A stretch of DNA of 8,148 nucleotides from positions 1 through 8,148 of the forward strand of contig CAMNQO010000073.1 in NCBI GenBank assembly GCA_946549475.1. The letters are read 5' to 3'. Under the pieces are notes generated by a model. That model did no database searches, had not been told where the DNA came from, and saw only the letters and a list, made by a program, of their open reading frames with translations. The translations under genes were made by a program, and so were the position numbers. Positions 6,871-8,148 of the stretch are shown piece by piece. Source of the stretch: an uncultured Bacteroidales bacterium (GTDB lineage: Bacteria; Bacteroidota; Bacteroidia; Bacteroidales; UBA932). Within the stretch, counting starts at the first letter, position 1. Each line of letters starts with the position of its first letter.

Positions 6871-7485
6871 ATGAAAATTACCGAAGCATTATTCGCGGGA
6901 AGCAGTACGACGATTTCGGAGAGGCCGAAACAGGCCTTTCCCGAATTTGCTTTCATCGGACGCTCCAATGTGGGAAAGTCTTCCCTCATCAATATGCTCT
7001 GCCAGCGCAAAGGGCTGGCCCTCACCTCTTCCAAGCCCGGCAAGACGCGGCTGGTAAACCATTTTCTGATCAACCGGAACTGGTATCTGGTGGACCTGCC
7101 GGGCTACGGTTACGCCCGGATGTCGGAAGCCGGCAAGAAGAAACTCAGGCAAGTCATCCGCAATTATATCAACCTCTCCCCCGACCTGGTGATGCTGTTC
7201 GTGCTGATTGACGCCCGCCACGACATCGGTCAGGTGGACATGGATTTCCTTTTCGAACTGGGAGAGGGACAGATTCCCTTCGCCATCATCTTCACCAAGG
7301 GAGACAAACTCGGCCCGACGGTACTCTCCGCCCAGATTGAAAAGGACAAGGCGGCCATCCTGGAACATTGGGAGAGCCTGCCCCCGGTCTTCGTTTCCTC
7401 GGCCGAGACGGGTATGGGGCGCGAGGAAATCCTGAACTATATCGGCCAGGTGCTGAAAACACTGCAAGAAGAAAACAAACAATAA
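6871..7485 (+). CDS. engB: Ribosome biogenesis GTP-binding protein EngB (YsxC/YihA)
   Basis: This 204-residue protein is a TRAFAC-class GTPase that acts in the cytoplasm on late assembly of the large ribosomal subunit. All G motifs are visible: G1 GRSNVGKSS (30-38), the G2 threonine in PGKTR (Thr59), G3 DLPGYGYA (75-82), G4 TKGDK (142-146) and a G5-like SSAE (176-179). The stretches VNHFLINRNWYLVDLPGYGYA and FAIIFTKGDK are close to the family consensus, and the length is normal for the family (about 195-215). ATG 6871 gives the usual N-terminus (MKITEALFAGS, aligning with the common MEI.SAEF start). An upstream in-frame ATG at 6778 would add 31 residues of non-homologous sequence lying over the promoter, so I rejected it. 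AGGGG directly abuts the ATG, too close to be a normal Shine-Dalgarno. prs begins five bases after the stop, so the two are probably co-transcribed. All key residues are present. Confidence 0.96.
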   Translation: MKITEALFAGSSTTISERPKQAFPEFAFIGRSNVGKSSLINMLCQRKGLALTSSKPGKTRLVNHFLINRNWYLVDLPGYGYARMSEAGKKKLRQVIRNYINLSPDLVMLFVLIDARHDIGQVDMDFLFELGEGQIPFAIIFTKGDKLGPTVLSAQIEKDKAAILEHWESLPPVFVSSAETGMGREEILNYIGQVLKTLQEENKQ

Positions 7486-7490
7486 ATCCT

Positions 7491-8148
7491 ATGAACAACG
7501 TACATCCTTTGAAAGTTTTCGCATGCCGCAACTCCCACGAATTCGGGGAGAATGTAGCCAAATTTATGGGCGTCAAACTGGGCGATGTGTCTATCGACAC
7601 TTTCAGCGACGGGGAGATCCAGCCCTGCTATAAAGAAAGCGTACGCGGCTGCACCGTGTTCATCGTCCAGTCCACCTGTCCTCCGGCCGGCAACCTGATG
7701 GAACTGCTGCTGATGATTGATGCCGCCAAAAGGGCGTCCGCGTCCAAAGTCATCGCGGTCATGCCCTATTTCGGCTGGGCCCGCCAGGACCGCAAAGACC
7801 GTCCCCGCGTGTCCATCGGGGCCAAACTGGTGGCGAACCTGCTGCATGTGGCCGGGGCGGACATGGTGATGACCTGCGACCTGCATGCCGACCAGATTCA
7901 GGGATTTTTCGATTTTCCGGTGGTACACATATATGCCAGCACGGTTTTCATTCCCTATCTGAAAAAAATGAAAATCAAGGACCTGGCCATCGCCGCTCCC
8001 GACATGGGCGGCGCCAAGCGGGCGCAGGCGTATGCCAAATACCTGGAGTGCCCGGTCATTATCTGCCACAAGACCCGCGCCAAGGCCAATGTCGTGGACA
8101 AGATTACCGCCATCGGCGAGGTGGAAGGCAAGAACATCATCATTGTGG
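7491..8148 (+). CDS. prs: Ribose-phosphate pyrophosphokinase (PRPP synthase), N-terminal 219 residues, truncated by window edge
   Basis: This cytoplasmic enzyme transfers pyrophosphate from ATP to ribose 5-phosphate, making PRPP for purine, pyrimidine, histidine, tryptophan and NAD synthesis. Visible hallmarks are the N-terminal FSDGEI, the ATP-binding flexible loop YFGWARQDRK (residues about 92-101), the metal and substrate signature DLHADQIQGFF (about 130-140), PDMGGAKRA and CHKTRAK. The window ends at EGKNIIIV, just before the expected PRPP-binding loop (DDxVDTGGT), so roughly 90-100 residues are missing from a normal length of about 310-320. KDRPRVSIGAK after the flexible loop is the Bacteroidetes-like form, unlike the SARVPITAK of E. 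coli. The ATG at 7491 is five bases after the engB stop, and the short spacing suggests co-transcription. No frameshift or missing catalytic residue is seen in the part present. Confidence 0.96.
   Translation, partial: MNNVHPLKVFACRNSHEFGENVAKFMGVKLGDVSIDTFSDGEIQPCYKESVRGCTVFIVQSTCPPAGNLMELLLMIDAAKRASASKVIAVMPYFGWARQDRKDRPRVSIGAKLVANLLHVAGADMVMTCDLHADQIQGFFDFPVVHIYASTVFIPYLKKMKIKDLAIAAPDMGGAKRAQAYAKYLECPVIICHKTRAKANVVDKITAIGEVEGKNIIIV

Noticed and set aside
6889..7482. Minus-strand open frame opposite engB
   Set aside because: EngB has every GTPase motif on the plus strand; the antisense frame has no recognisable feature.

Overview
This window comes from a GC-rich member of the Bacteroidetes, probably Bacteroidales. 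The evidence is a SusC/SusD outer-membrane import pair, surface lipoproteins with Bacteroidetes-type major-paralogous (FISUMP-like) C-termini, two promoter elements of the Bacteroidetes form TAnnTTTG, and EngB and PRPP synthase sequences of the Bacteroidetes kind. I cannot name a genus from the sequence alone.

The window splits into two divergent blocks around a 159-bp intergenic region (6712-6870). To the left, on the minus strand, lies a compact four-gene operon. In order of transcription it holds a 420-aa FISUMP-like lipoprotein (6711-5449), a 578-aa paralogous lipoprotein with two extra N-terminal Ig-like repeats (5429-3693), a 1038-aa SusC-family TonB-dependent transporter (3708-592) and a SusD-family lipoprotein (576 to beyond the left edge). 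The spacings are 19 bp, a 16-bp overlap, and 15 bp, so one polycistronic transcript is likely. A Bacteroidetes promoter with canonical 20-nt spacing sits just upstream of the first gene. To the right, on the plus strand, are two housekeeping genes: engB (ribosome-assembly GTPase) and, 5 bp later, the first two thirds of prs (ribose-phosphate pyrophosphokinase).

In working terms, SusC and SusD should form a lidded outer-membrane importer for an unknown ligand, and the two lipoproteins are probably displayed on the surface with it. No glycoside hydrolase, protease, sigma/anti-sigma pair or SusR-type sensor is visible, so the substrate cannot be assigned. Three things stand out in the operon. 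The lipoproteins precede susC/susD rather than follow them. Translation-start signals differ sharply from gene to gene: no Shine-Dalgarno for the first lipoprotein, an overlap for susC, and a perfect AGGAGG for susD. A run of eight G residues lies in the signal-peptide coding region of the first gene, where slippage would switch that protein off. I saw no RNA genes, CRISPR arrays, insertion sequences or convincing terminators.
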